From the NCBI RefSeq assembly GCF_907164915.1, contig NC_061867.1, forward strand, positions 51,091,852 to 51,155,851: DNA of 64,000 nt, in the 5' to 3' direction. Under the pieces are notes generated by a model. That model was not told the origin of the DNA. It saw only the letters and a program-made list of their open reading frames with translations, and searched no databases. The position numbers and the translations under genes were made by a program. Below are positions 1-10,384 of this stretch, one piece after another. The stretch comes from Impatiens glandulifera. Taxonomy: Eukaryota > Streptophyta > Magnoliopsida > Ericales > Balsaminaceae. The first letter of the stretch is position 1. Each line of letters starts with the position of its first letter.

Positions 1-1147
1 GTAGTGGGTGACACATTATAAGGAACGAGAATAATCGGCCAAACACTATATGACTTTTTTCCATTTGCAAATGGTTGAAACCCATCGCTTGATAAACCCA
101 GTCTTACGTTTCGAGATTCAGACGCAAAATCTTTATAATTTTCATCGAACGTTTTTCAAGTTAAGGAATCAGCGGGATGTCTCAACGTATCACTATCAAC
201 TCTTCCTTCTTTATGCCATCTCATCATTGGAGCCGTTTTTGAGGACATGTATAGTCTTTGCAGTCTTGGTATTAGAGGGAAATATCTCAACACATTCTTT
301 GGAATGAATTTCCCATTTTGCTTCTCTCGAATTGTCCCACTTGTTTGGTCGACTTTCCATCTTGAAAGACCACAAACTCTACAAGAATCTTCATTTTTGT
401 CGTCCTTCCAAAATAGCATACAGTTGTTCTTACATGCGTCTATCTTTTCATACTTAAGCCCGATATCAGTAATGAATTTTTTACTTTCGTAGTAGGAGTT
501 TGGCAATTGAGCGTCAATCGGTAATATGTAGTCTTTAAGTAGACGCAACAACATATAGAACGAAGAATTTGTCCATTGACAGACATTCTTTATGTGAAGT
601 AGTTTCAATAGTGCCGATGATTTCGTTATTCGAGCACCTTCATACAATGGCCGTTTGGAATCATCAAGCAATTTATAAAATCTCTGGCATCTTCGACTGG
701 TTCATGGTTGTTTGGGACATCATTAACGTTGGAGAACATATCGTTTATGAAATTGTGTATATAACGTTCTTCATTGACCTCTTCGTTAACTGTATTATTC
801 GTCTCCGTTCTCGGATCGTTGAATTCTGGCACGGCATCCTCTGACTGATCATCATCATCGTAGTCATCGGCATCTTCATCGACATCGTCATTAACCACTT
901 GAGTAGTACGTCTCTTTTCTCCATGACAATACCAGTACTCATAATGCAAATTTATTCCATAAATGATGAGGTGAGTCTTCACTTCGTCTATTTCCATAAA
1001 CGGCGTGTTCAAGCATTTCACGCAAGGACATTTCACTGTTTGTCGGGATGTACTCCTAACAGCAAACTCGAGGAATTTGTCAACACCTTCCTCGTAATCT
1101 AGATGATCTCGACGTAAGGTCATCCAGCTTTTATCGGGTACTTCCAT
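1..1147 (-). pseudogene. TNP2-type CACTA transposase, N-terminal part, broken by one frameshift and one nonsense codon
   Basis: This is the transposase of CACTA1, starting at the ATG at 1147 just after a splice acceptor (TTATTAG). The N-terminus (MEVPDKSWM) and the following Cys-rich PCVKC stretch match the plant transposase-associated domain. After an acidic linker come the CxxCG and RxV blocks and the start of the TNP2 domain (PIILVPYNVSPTT at the window edge). Two lesions are visible. One T appears missing near 668-672, shifting the frame between 'ARDF' and 'LLDDSKRPLYEG'. A TGA near 160 sits after 'ADSLT', where family members normally have Trp. Between the lesions the reading frame is clean, so the copy is young or only lightly decayed. 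The C-terminal part is outside the window. Function (catalysis of excision and insertion) is inferred from the family. Confidence 0.85.
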
Positions 1148-1149
1148 CT

Positions 1150-2309
1150 TTCTAATAAAATGGAAAACAACCCACGTTATTATTTACTTAACTTTGTCTA
1201 AATTAATTAGGATTACATAATTCTAACATAATCTCTACATATCCAACCAAAATTCCACATAATCTCTACATATCCAACCAAAATTCCACCTTAAATCTAG
1301 CATACATATAATCTAACATTATTTCATTCTTACACATTTCAAAGTAATCAATTCTAATCCAACATAATTTTATTCATACACAATTCATTCCATATAACAA
1401 TTCTAACCTAAAATCAAATCTAATTCAAACTCAATCTAATTCAACATTTCAAACAGAATCTAACATAAATCAAACTTAAATCTCACATTAAAATCTAACA
1501 TAAATCAACCCTAAACATAAATCAAACTTAAATCTAACATTAAAATCTAACATAAATCTAACATTAAATCTAACATAAATCTAACATTAAATCTAACATT
1601 AAATCTAACATTAAATTACTAACCTAACCATATAATAAAACAACAATAACTAACCTTGCACAAAAAGATCGACGAAGAAGAGCGGGCGGTGTAGGTAGAT
1701 CGAACAATAATAAACCCTATTAATCAAACAATAAAGTATGAATCAAAAACCAAATCCAACAATTCATACAAAATTTCCAACTAAATCCAAATAATACAAA
1801 TTTCAATCCAATTCAATTCTAAATTCAATCCAATTCATACAAATTCCAACTAAATCCAATTCAATTCTAAATTCAATCCAATTCATACAAATTCCAAAAA
1901 AAAATCCAATTCAATTATAACATAAATCAATACTAACCTAAAATCCAATTCATAAAAATTCCAACAAAATCCAATTCATACAAATTTCAATCCAATTCAA
2001 TTCTAAATTCAATCCAATTCAATTCTAACCTAAATCATTTCAATTCAATTCAAAATCAAAATCAAACCTAAATAAATTCAATTCAATATCAAACATAAAT
2101 CAAATCAATTCAATTCAATTCAAAATCAAACCTAAATCAATTCAAATCAAAATCAAACCTAAATCAATTCATTTCAAAATCAAACCTAAATCAATCCAAT
2201 TCAAACAAAATCTAACCTAAATCAAACAAAATATAATCCAAATCAAACAGAAACTAAATTAATCCAACAATTTATATAAACAAACCCTAACAAATTTTAA
2301 AAAAAAAAT
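1150..2309 (-). other. Low-complexity leader intron of the CACTA1 transposase gene
   Basis: About 1.1 kb is made almost only of short, shifting units such as AATCTAACATAAATC and AATTCAATTC on the plus strand. On the minus strand there is a splice acceptor just before the ATG at 1147. There are plausible donors at about 1656 (GTGCAAG then GTTAGT) and about 2311 (TGTAAG then GTTTAT), so this looks like one or two introns around a short non-coding exon (roughly 1656-1703). No coding potential was seen. CACTA2 has the same kind of sequence in the same place (26880-27220). Confidence 0.6.
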
Positions 2310-2690
2310 AAACCTTACATTTACTGTGCAGCGGCGGAGCGACGGAGAAGTGGGCGGCGGAGCGACGGAGAAGTGGGCGGCGGCAGGTGTAGTGGTTGGC
2401 TGTAGCTTGAATCCCAGGCGAGATCCGCGACGGGAGGATGAACAAGCAGTGGCAGGATGAACCAGCAGCATCGTCGATGGAGGGTTCCGTCGAGGGGGTC
2501 TTCAATAGGATGTCGGCGTCGTCGGCGTAGTCGGTTCGTGTTGTTGCCGGCGTGGTCGGATCGGAGAGATGCGGCGGCAGGCTGTATGAGAGAAAGAGGG
2601 ATCAGGGAAGAGAGCGGCGGCGAGATGAAGAAAAGAAAGAGGGATCGGGGAGAGAGAAGGGATCGGGGAAAGAAGAGGGTTTTTATTTTT
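2310..2690 (-). other. GC-rich 5' untranslated leader of CACTA1
   Basis: This is a GC-rich, pyrimidine-rich (minus strand) island in otherwise AT-rich DNA. It lies between the subterminal array and the low-complexity intron. It contains a direct duplication of a unit of about 25 nt (GGCGGAGCGACGGAGAAGTG) near 2331-2380. Short open frames here are Pro/Arg-rich and have no family resemblance. Position and composition suggest the first non-coding exon or promoter-proximal region of the transposase gene. CACTA2 has a similar island at 27540-27790. Confidence 0.55.
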
Positions 2691-4435
2691 TAAAAGGTGA
2701 AAACCGAAAGTTATTTGAAAACTTTCGGTTTTGACCAAGGTCAATTCCGAAAGTTTTTAAATAACTTTCGGTTTTGATCAAGGTCAATTCCGAAGGTTTT
2801 CAAATAACTTTCGGTTTTGATCTTAGTCAATTCCGAAAGTTTTCAAATAAACTTTCGGTTTTGTTGGTTAATTCCGAAAGTTATGCCATTAACTTTCGGA
2901 ATTACCACTTCACAAATTCTTAAATTAATTTGTTTTCAATCTTTTAATGATTTTGAACAGCATTAATTTAACACATTTAATAACTTTAAAACATTACACA
3001 CTCCATAGGATCAAACTTGACACACATTCATAAGATAATCAAACATATACACTTTCATATACACTTCTCTATATAATCAAACACATTCATAAATATTTTA
3101 ACATTAAACACAATATTAATTTTTAAAATACAAGAAACACTTAATTATATTAGTAAGGAGTCTATATTGGAATGTTAAAAAAATAATTCATTTAACAATT
3201 TATGTAGGGTAAAACCGAAAGTAATCTCATTAACCTTCGGTTTTGATAGTTATTTCCGAAAGTTAATGATATAACTTTCGGTATTACAATTTCATAATTT
3301 CTTAAAATTAATTGGTTTCTCACCTTCTAATGACCTTGAACAACATTAATTTAACACATTTGATATCCTTAAAATATTGCACAATCCATATGATCAAAAA
3401 TTATACACATTCATAAGATAATAATCAAACATAAACATTCCTATACACTTTTCTATATAATCAAACACAATCATAAATATTTTAATATTAAACACCATAT
3501 TAATTTTTAAAATACAACACAAACTTGAATATATTTGTTAGGAGTCTATATTGGAAGGTAAAAAACCAATTTATTTAACAAATTGTCAAGTGGTAAAACC
3601 GAAAGTTTATTTGAAAACTTTCGGTTTCGAAGGGTATTTGTGAAAGTTTTTTATAAACCTCTCGGTCCTGACCTTAAACAGAATGTTTTTGGGAAGGGTA
3701 AAACCGAAGGTTTTCAAATAAACCATCGGTTTTTACCCTTTTCCCATACTTAGAATTTTTTGGATTTTTTAACCAAAGGTCAAAACCGAAGGTTTTCAAA
3801 TAAACCTTCGGTTTTCACCCTACCCCCATTTTTGGATTTTTTAACAGAGGGTCAAAACCGAAGGTTTTTAAATAAACCTTTAGTTTTTACCGTTTTCCCA
3901 TACTTAGAATTTTTTTGGATTTTTTTAACCAATGGTCAAAACCGAAGGTTTTCAAATAAACATACGGTTTTTACCCTTTTCCCATACTTAGAATTTTTTT
4001 GGATTTTTTTAACCAAGGGTCAAAACCGAAGGTTTCAAATAAACCTTCGGTTTTTACCCTTCCCCATTTTTGGATTTTTTAACAGAGTGTCAAAACCGAA
4101 GGATTTCAAATAAACCTTCGGTTTTAACCCTTCTAGATATTTTTGGATTTTTTTAACCGAGGGTCAAAACCGAAGGTTTTCAAAAAAACCTTCGGTTTTC
4201 ACCCTTCCCCATTTTTGGATTATTTTTGGATTTTTTTAACCAAGGGTCAAAACCAAAGGTTTTCAAATAAACCTTCGGTTTTACCTTTCCCATACTTAGA
4301 ATTTTTTTGGATTTTTTTAACCGAGGGTCAAAACCGAAGGTTTCAAATAAACCTTCGGTTTTTACCCTTCTAGATATTTTAAAACAAGGGTCAAAACCAA
4401 AGGTTTTCAAATAAACCTTCGGTTTTGGAAATGCG
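2690..4435 (-). repeat. CACTA1 inner subterminal array of inverted CCGAAAGTT / CCGAAGGTT motifs
   Basis: More than a dozen near-palindromes are present. Each is AAAACCGAA(A/G)GTT followed by 6-12 nt (often TTCAAATAA) and its inverse ending CTTTCGGTTTT. Between 3700 and 4435 they form a tandem satellite with a period of roughly 85-120 bp, separated by TTTTTGGATTTTTTTAACC spacers. In maize Spm such repeats bind TNPA, and these are presumed to do the same job here. Short frames through the array read FWIFLTKGQNRRFSNKP-like repeats and are artefacts. Confidence 0.85.
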
Positions 4436-4604
4436 GATTTTTTTTAAAAAAGTGAGAAGCAAACAAAAGGTAAAAAAATCATTAACAACATATTAAAACC
4501 AAATCAAAGATAATAATAATAATTCATAATTATTAAAACAAAACACATAAAAATGTCATCGTTCGTACGGAAAACTAAACACATAATTAATCAAACAATA
4601 TAAT

Positions 4605-4898
4605 CTAGAAATTATTAGATGGAGTGGGAGGAGGCGGTGGTTGATTTAGTCGAATCCTCAATAATACAAGTTCCTGTTCGAGATTCTCTAATCTCTGGGT
4701 CATTTCAGCCCTGTCTGCTTTAATTTCACTCAGCAATCGACCTCTTTCCGCATCCCTCAATCAGATTTGCTCCATTTCCAACGTTATCTGTCTCACCTAT
4801 TCCTCACGTGCCGCAATTTCTGTTTGTGCTAGCAAATTCTGGTAACACGGAGATAGTTTCTCCGGTGTACGCCGAAGACTATTCCATGAATCACCCAT
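4605..4898 (-). pseudogene. Short remnant of the second CACTA gene (TNPA-side protein), two in-frame stops
   Basis: Read in one minus-strand frame, 98 codons start MGDSWNSLRRTPEKL and end PPPPPTPSNNF, with two internal stops (after 'AAREE' and after 'LEMEQI'). The N-terminus matches the start of the CACTA3 second gene (WWSMRKTPSKLTKPYQNL). The rest is a Glu/Arg/Leu coiled coil ending in a Pro run, like the C-terminus of the same CACTA3 protein (QYQPPPPPPANS). The central transposase_24 domain is missing, so this is a head-to-tail deletion product. Upstream there is a plausible splice acceptor (ATTTAG at about 4900) and a pyrimidine-rich leader with a donor near 5045. Confidence 0.7.
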
Positions 4899-5154
4899 CC
4901 TAAATGCATTTCAGATATATGTATATATGTATATATTAATCAAACAAAATAACGTAAACTAGCATAAATCTAGGTAATATATATATATAAACTTAAGAAA
5001 TCTAAATCTCATAATAAACAAAACAAAAAAACAAATGAAACAAACCTGAACGAGAGAAGAGAAGAACCGACGTGGAGGAGGCTAGGCGGCTGCGGCGCGG
5101 GAGAGAGAGAAAGGAGAGATGAGTGGAATGAAAAATAGAAGGGTTAGGGTTTGT

Positions 5155-5633
5155 ATTTATAGAGGTAGATGCCGAAGGTTTTCATATAACTTTCGGTTTT
5201 GATATTAGTCAAAACCGAAGGTTTATTAAAAACCCTTCGGAAAAAACCATTACCAAACTTAGAATTATTTTTAATTGAGCAAAACCGAAGGTTCTTTTTA
5301 AAACTTTCGGAAAAGAGAATTTCAAAAAAGGTAAAACCGAAGGTTCTTTGAATAACCTTCGCAATTAAAAATCCCCGGGATTTCAAAACCGAAAGCTTTT
5401 GTAAAAACCTTCGCAATTAACCCACATCCAACACTTAGAATTTTTTTTGGTTTTTTGGGAAGGTAAAATTCGAAAGTTCTACAAAGAACTTTCGGTAATA
5501 ATTAGTAAACCCGAAGGTTTTACACCCCTCTCGGAATCTATTTTTAATACCGAAAGATTTATTCCTCTCGGGAGTATTTAGGAGAGTTTTATAAAACCTT
5601 CGGAAAAAACCGTCGGTCGTTTTTTTACTAGTG
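5155..5633 (-). repeat. CACTA1 terminal inverted repeat and outer subterminal array
   Basis: Inverted pairs of CCGAAGGTT / AACTTTCGG lead up to the terminal CACTAGTAAAAAAACG (minus strand, 5633 inward). Immediately outside are ATT bases (5634-5636), which would be the 3-bp target duplication. Its partner is beyond the window. Confidence 0.85.
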
Positions 5634-5874
5634 ATTTTTTAACTTATAAGGTGTGTAAATTCTTTTTTCAAAAGGTTATAAGATATGACAATAACTAAAA
5701 AGCGTTCTAAGATAAGATGGACATAATATGTTAGACTCAAAAATGTTAGACTAGAAAAATAACTTATAATTATATTAAGCTATATATGTATGACAGATTT
5801 ATTACTTTTAAATGTCTGAAAATGAATGATAGGTTAGAGATTATCCTTGAATAGAATAAAAGATCAAGCTAAAA

Positions 5875-5918
<44 letters not shown>

Positions 5919-8900
5919 GACAAAATATTTATATAGGATGAAAATATTGTGTGAAGTAAGTGTATAACTAAGCATCAAACTCAAAAATAAACCGTTTGAA
6001 GGTGTTATCAACCTTGTATTATTTATTTATTAGTTTTATAAAAAAAAAAAGTGACAATTCTAAACCTTCGGTTTAAAAATCAAAATTTTCAAAAACTATA
6101 AATAAAATCAAACTAAAAAGTATTTTTGACTATTTTTTTCGTACAAAAGAAGTTTTATATTAAATTATCAAAAAAAGAATGAACAGATTTTAGCATTTTA
6201 GTAAACCAACAATTGAGCTTTGTCATATTTGTCGTATCAATCCAAATTCCTCAACAATTATCGAGATACACAGACATTGCTCACTAGATCTCAATCATAC
6301 TCTAAATACTCGTCACCCCAAACAATATAAAAGAAGAAGATACGTCGATTCAACCTTTATAAAAATATTCGACAACTAATCATAATAAATCATTTTGTAT
6401 GCATTTGTCTTCCTTCAAAATTTCACCACGAATAACATTTCGACCAAAATAAATCTTAGACCCTCACCATTTATTCCATTAAAAATCGTACTGAACAGCT
6501 CAACAAATATGTTAAAATTTACAATGTTCCACCTAAAAATAATTCACCAATATAATCAAAATGTAAAATCGTGAATTGTTTTTCATATAAACATTTGAGT
6601 AATGATACATGTTTGAAATTTCTTTTTCTTTTTCTTTTTTTAATTTTTTAAGAAAATTATGTGTCATACAATTTAGTTAGTAAAATTAAAATTTGAAAAT
6701 TCACTCTGGTTAGATTTGTATAAATCGAACAAAACATAGCTGGATCAAATTATCATTTACTCATTTCCACTTGCATTCCAACTTAAAAAAGTATTCGTGA
6801 AACAAAAGCATCAAAAACACCTTCAACATTAATGGATTTTTCATAAATCAAACACCACCGTTCTATCTAATAAAAAATTTATAATTTTTATATTTTCGTC
6901 CATTTTGTTATAAAATAGTTGTTTTTAGTAGTGCAATGTCAAATTAATTTCCTGATAATTGTGAGTTATAGATTTGCTCTACCACTTTTTTAAAAAAAAA
7001 TACAAAAACCCACACAATGGTTAGAATCTTCCAAATTTGACAAGAAAAAATATTTTTCTGTTTGAAGAAATCCTATGTAAAATACAATATTATTTTTTAT
7101 AAACAAATACACTCAAAATTAGAGTTTTTGAGACTTTTGGGGGACATTATAATATAGTGAAAATATGTTGTCTACATAAACAAATATAATTTATGAAATA
7201 ATAAAATATTTTCAGTCTGAAGAAATCTGATTAATAGAATAACTTGTTATTAAGTTTGTTTAAATAAATTTATTTAGTACAGATTTTTATAAAGTTAACA
7301 TTTTTTTATTAGTAAAATGACTTAAAAGAATATTAAAATATAATAAAAAAAAATTTTGTTTTATAAAGAAATATAGTTATTTTAATAATTTGAGAAGTAA
7401 AAACATGATTATATAGAATGGAACTAATTTTTTTAATTAAAAAAATAAAATATTTATTTGATAAATTAAATAATATAATTAACGAGAATAAGAATGAAAG
7501 ATTAGTTCTTTTTTAAATTTATTTATAAAATCCTATCAAACAAGGTTATATGAGACTTTTGAAGCTATGATTATGAAATAGTAAAAATATGTTATTTAGA
7601 TCAAACAAGTCCCTGATTTTATAAATTTAAATTAGCTCATCAACTAAGGCCTTGTTTGATCTGGGTTAATTGTTTCATCGTCAATCACTGTATTAATCAA
7701 ATTACCGATTAAAATATAAAATTACCCCCAACTAAAGAATCCTAGAAATTTTATAAATTTTTACAAAATAATGAAAATAATTGTATCCATTATGTCAAAA
7801 CAAACAAAATTTTAAGGTGTGTTTGAAACTAATTAGTTCATCAAATATAAGTATAGTCATGATTAATTTTTTATTATTTTTATCATTAGACACTTTATCA
7901 AATCAAGTCATTTAAATTATTAATCAAAATATTTAATTATTTTTTTTATAAAATTTAAATATTAAATAAAAAAGAATATTAATAATTCATCATAAAACAC
8001 TTCATCAAATCAAATATTCAAATTATTAATTAAAATATTAAATTAATTTTATAAAATTTAAATATTAAATAAAAATAATATTTTAGTAACTTAACCAAAA
8101 TAATTCATTTTTTATGTCAACACTCAGTAGTGACCCCCTTGCCTTGTTTCAACCTCTTAATAAATATAATGTATTTGAAATTAGTGTTAATGAAACAAGA
8201 CTTTAGATATTATAAATTATTAACTTCTTCTACTGTATAATTTTAACGTCCATAACTGTCTAATTTTGTTTTATTTACGGTTAATTTATCCTTTCAGTTT
8301 GGTAGGTAATAGATTAAATTTAGGTTCGTTTTGAGGAAATGTTTTTTTTGTTTTGTCTCAAAATTCTTTTTAAAATAAATTTGTTTATAAATATTTTTAC
8401 CAAATTATCTTATCTCTACATTTGTAGTTAATAGTTAATTTATATTAAAAAAATAATAGATAATTTTAAGATTTAATAATTAGTTATGCAGGTCATGCCT
8501 ACATTAATAATAAAAAATAATGCTTTTTTATATTAAATGTATCTGTGCTATTAAATATTTGAATTTAAATTCAATTGTAAAAGTATATTTTTTTCCTGGA
8601 ATTCTCAATTATCTCTTTAATTGAATTACTCATTGTAGTATAGAAAGATTGGGTTGGTGGTTATATAGAATTACTGTGATTAAAGTTTAAAAATATAAAA
8701 ATTTAAATTATTAAAATATTGAATTAATTAAAATAAAAATATTTGTAAATTATAAGAAAATATTATTTAATCAAATGAATTAATTAATGTAAATTTTGAC
8801 TTTCTTGATTTAGATTATTAAACTAAAATAAATATTATTAGTCATTGGTCATTTTTTCTTAAAAATTAAAAAGAAGGGTCTAGCACATTGACCAATTCCT

Positions 8901-9032
8901 TCTTCTTCCAACCATTTAATAAAATATAAATTATGTGTTTAAAATTAGTGTAAATCAAACAAGCCCTTAGATATTACAAAATTCATAACCGCCAATTTCC
9001 CGCCATAATCACCTCCTTGTCTTCAACCTTTG
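5634..9032. other. AT-rich intergenic DNA upstream of the CAD-like gene
   Basis: No gene was found. It holds a TA dinucleotide run (about 5880-5914), several A/T homopolymers and two diverged copies of an 85-95 bp sequence. These copies are at about 8130-8222 and 8893-8990 and share AATTAGTGT(T)AAT, AAACAAG and TTAGATATTA blocks. The second lies directly upstream of the CAD promoter, and part of its flank (about 8810-8910) recurs near 51770-51905. Nothing else recognisable was seen. Confidence 0.6.
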
Positions 9033-9040
9033 TATAAATA
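9033..9040 (+). promoter_or_regulatory. TATA box of the CAD-like gene
   Basis: TATAAATA lies 58 bp upstream of the ATG at 9091. That leaves room for a transcription start near 9065 and a leader of about 25 nt. No other good TATA match lies between it and the start codon. Confidence 0.6.
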
Positions 9041-9090
9041 TAACCATCGAGCTTCAAAATATTTTTTAATTTCTCTTCGAGTTTTCGACA

Positions 9091-10384
9091 ATGGCGCAAT
9101 CATCTGAAGAATTGAACCGAGTTCCAGCCATCGGATGGGCGGCCACAAACCCATTCACACCTCTAGTTCCCTACCATTTTTATAGAAGGTATTAGATATC
9201 TTAATTAGTTAAATTTGAACTATCATTGATTTCTTTATGTTCTTGTTTGTAGAACAACCGGAGAAAATGATGTTACTTTCAAAGTTCTGTTTTGTGGGAT
9301 ATGTCATACAGATCTTCTTCGAATTAAGAATGAATGGGGTCATCGTAACATTTACCCCATGATTCCCGGACATGAAATTGTCGGAATAGTGACCGAAGTT
9401 GGCGTAAATGTAACTAAAGTAAAGATCGGTGACAATGTTGGTGTTGGAAGTATGGTTGATTCTTGTCTTTCTTGCCCAAATTGTAATCAAGGCCAAGAAA
9501 ACTATTGCCTTGGTAGAACTTCCACTTATAATTCTAGAATGACAAATCCTGATCCTACTTACGGTGGATTTTCAAATATTATGGTTGTAAAAGAACATTT
9601 CATCATTAAAATACCCGATGCTTTGCCTCTAAAGAATTGTGCACCACTTCTTTGTGCTGGAATCGCAGCTTATAGCCCTTTGCGATTTGCCGGTTTGGAT
9701 CAACCAGGAATGAAAATCGGTGTAGTTGGACTTGGTGGTATAGGGCATTTTGCGGTTAAATTCGCTAAGGCTATGGGTGCTCATGTTACCGTTTTCAGTA
9801 ATTCTCCGGCAAAAATTGGCGATGCTGTTGAACGTTTTGGCGTCGATAATTTCATAATCACGGATGATTTACGACCGGTATGTAATTTTTATTTATACCC
9901 TTTTTAAACTTTTACAAGAGTTTACAAGATTTAAAAATTTGTTCTTTTGTTAGGATATTTTCGGTACACTTGATGGAATAATTGATACTATCCCTTGTCG
10001 ACACAATGTAAGTCCATTTATCAGCTCTTTGAAACCATGTGGAGTTCTTGTGTTTCTTGGTAAGATGAAAGGAAATCTTGAACTCGATGCATTTTCTATG
10101 CTTCAAGGTAAGTTTCGATCCCAAAAACGAGATTTAATTTGTTTGTTAATGGATGGAAATGTGTTAATTTATTTGAAAATGGTGTAGGGAGAAAGATTAT
10201 TACTTCGAGTTTTATAGGCGGAATGATGGAGACGCAAGAGATGATTGATTTTGCTGCGGAACATGGTGTAATGGCGGATATTGAACTTATTCCGATCGAT
10301 TATGTAAACGAGGCAATGAAACGTTTGGCTAAGGGTGATGTTAGATATCGATTTGTTATTGACATTGGAAATAGTCTCCACTGA
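9091..10384 (+). CDS. Cinnamyl-alcohol-dehydrogenase-like NADP(H) oxidoreductase (zinc MDR family), four exons
   Basis: Exons 9091-9188, 9253-9877, 9954-10107 and 10188-10384 join in frame with GT..AG introns into 357 residues, the normal CAD length. Catalytic zinc ligands are visible as Cys50 (GICHTD), His73 (GHEIVG) and Cys167 (LLCAG). The structural zinc uses Cys104, 107, 110 and 118. The Rossmann motif GLGGIG is at 192-197, followed by SNSPAK, the NADP-type phosphate-binding segment of CADs. The C-terminus has the conserved [10 protein letters not shown]. The family reduces hydroxycinnamaldehydes or, in some asterids, oxidises or reduces monoterpenoid alcohols (8-hydroxygeraniol dehydrogenase types). 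Sequence alone does not decide the substrate, and the divergent first 20 residues and SNIMVV segment suggest a CAD-like enzyme rather than the lignin-specific CAD. It is presumably cytosolic, since no targeting peptide is seen. No lesion is visible. Confidence 0.93.

Larger units (their letters stand above)
1..5633 (-). mobile_element. CACTA1: CACTA (En/Spm) transposon, left part cut by window edge
   Basis: The right edge reads ACTAGTG at 5627-5633, so on the minus strand the element starts CACTAGTAAAAAAACG, a classic CACTA terminus. It is followed inward by arrays of inverted CCGAAAGTT-type motifs. Further in are a GC-rich untranslated leader, a low-complexity intron and the first part of a TNP2-type transposase that runs off the window start. 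The opposite end and the second copy of the target duplication lie outside. The element is odd in having two blocks of subterminal repeats (2690-4435 and 5155-5633) separated by a fragment of the second CACTA gene. It may therefore be a fusion of two related elements. CACTA3 shares the CCGAA(A/G)GTT motif and similar protein sequence, so the two probably belong to one family. Confidence 0.9.

Noticed and set aside
3760..4410. Repeated FWIFLTKGQNRRFSNKP-like peptides and their opposite-strand counterparts
   Set aside because: They are open frames through the CACTA1 subterminal array; the repetition is in the DNA and is palindromic.
2690..4435. Regularly spaced short palindromic repeats that at first look like a CRISPR array
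   Set aside because: The spacers are themselves repeated, the context is a plant CACTA terminus, and no cas genes are present. They are transposase-binding repeats.
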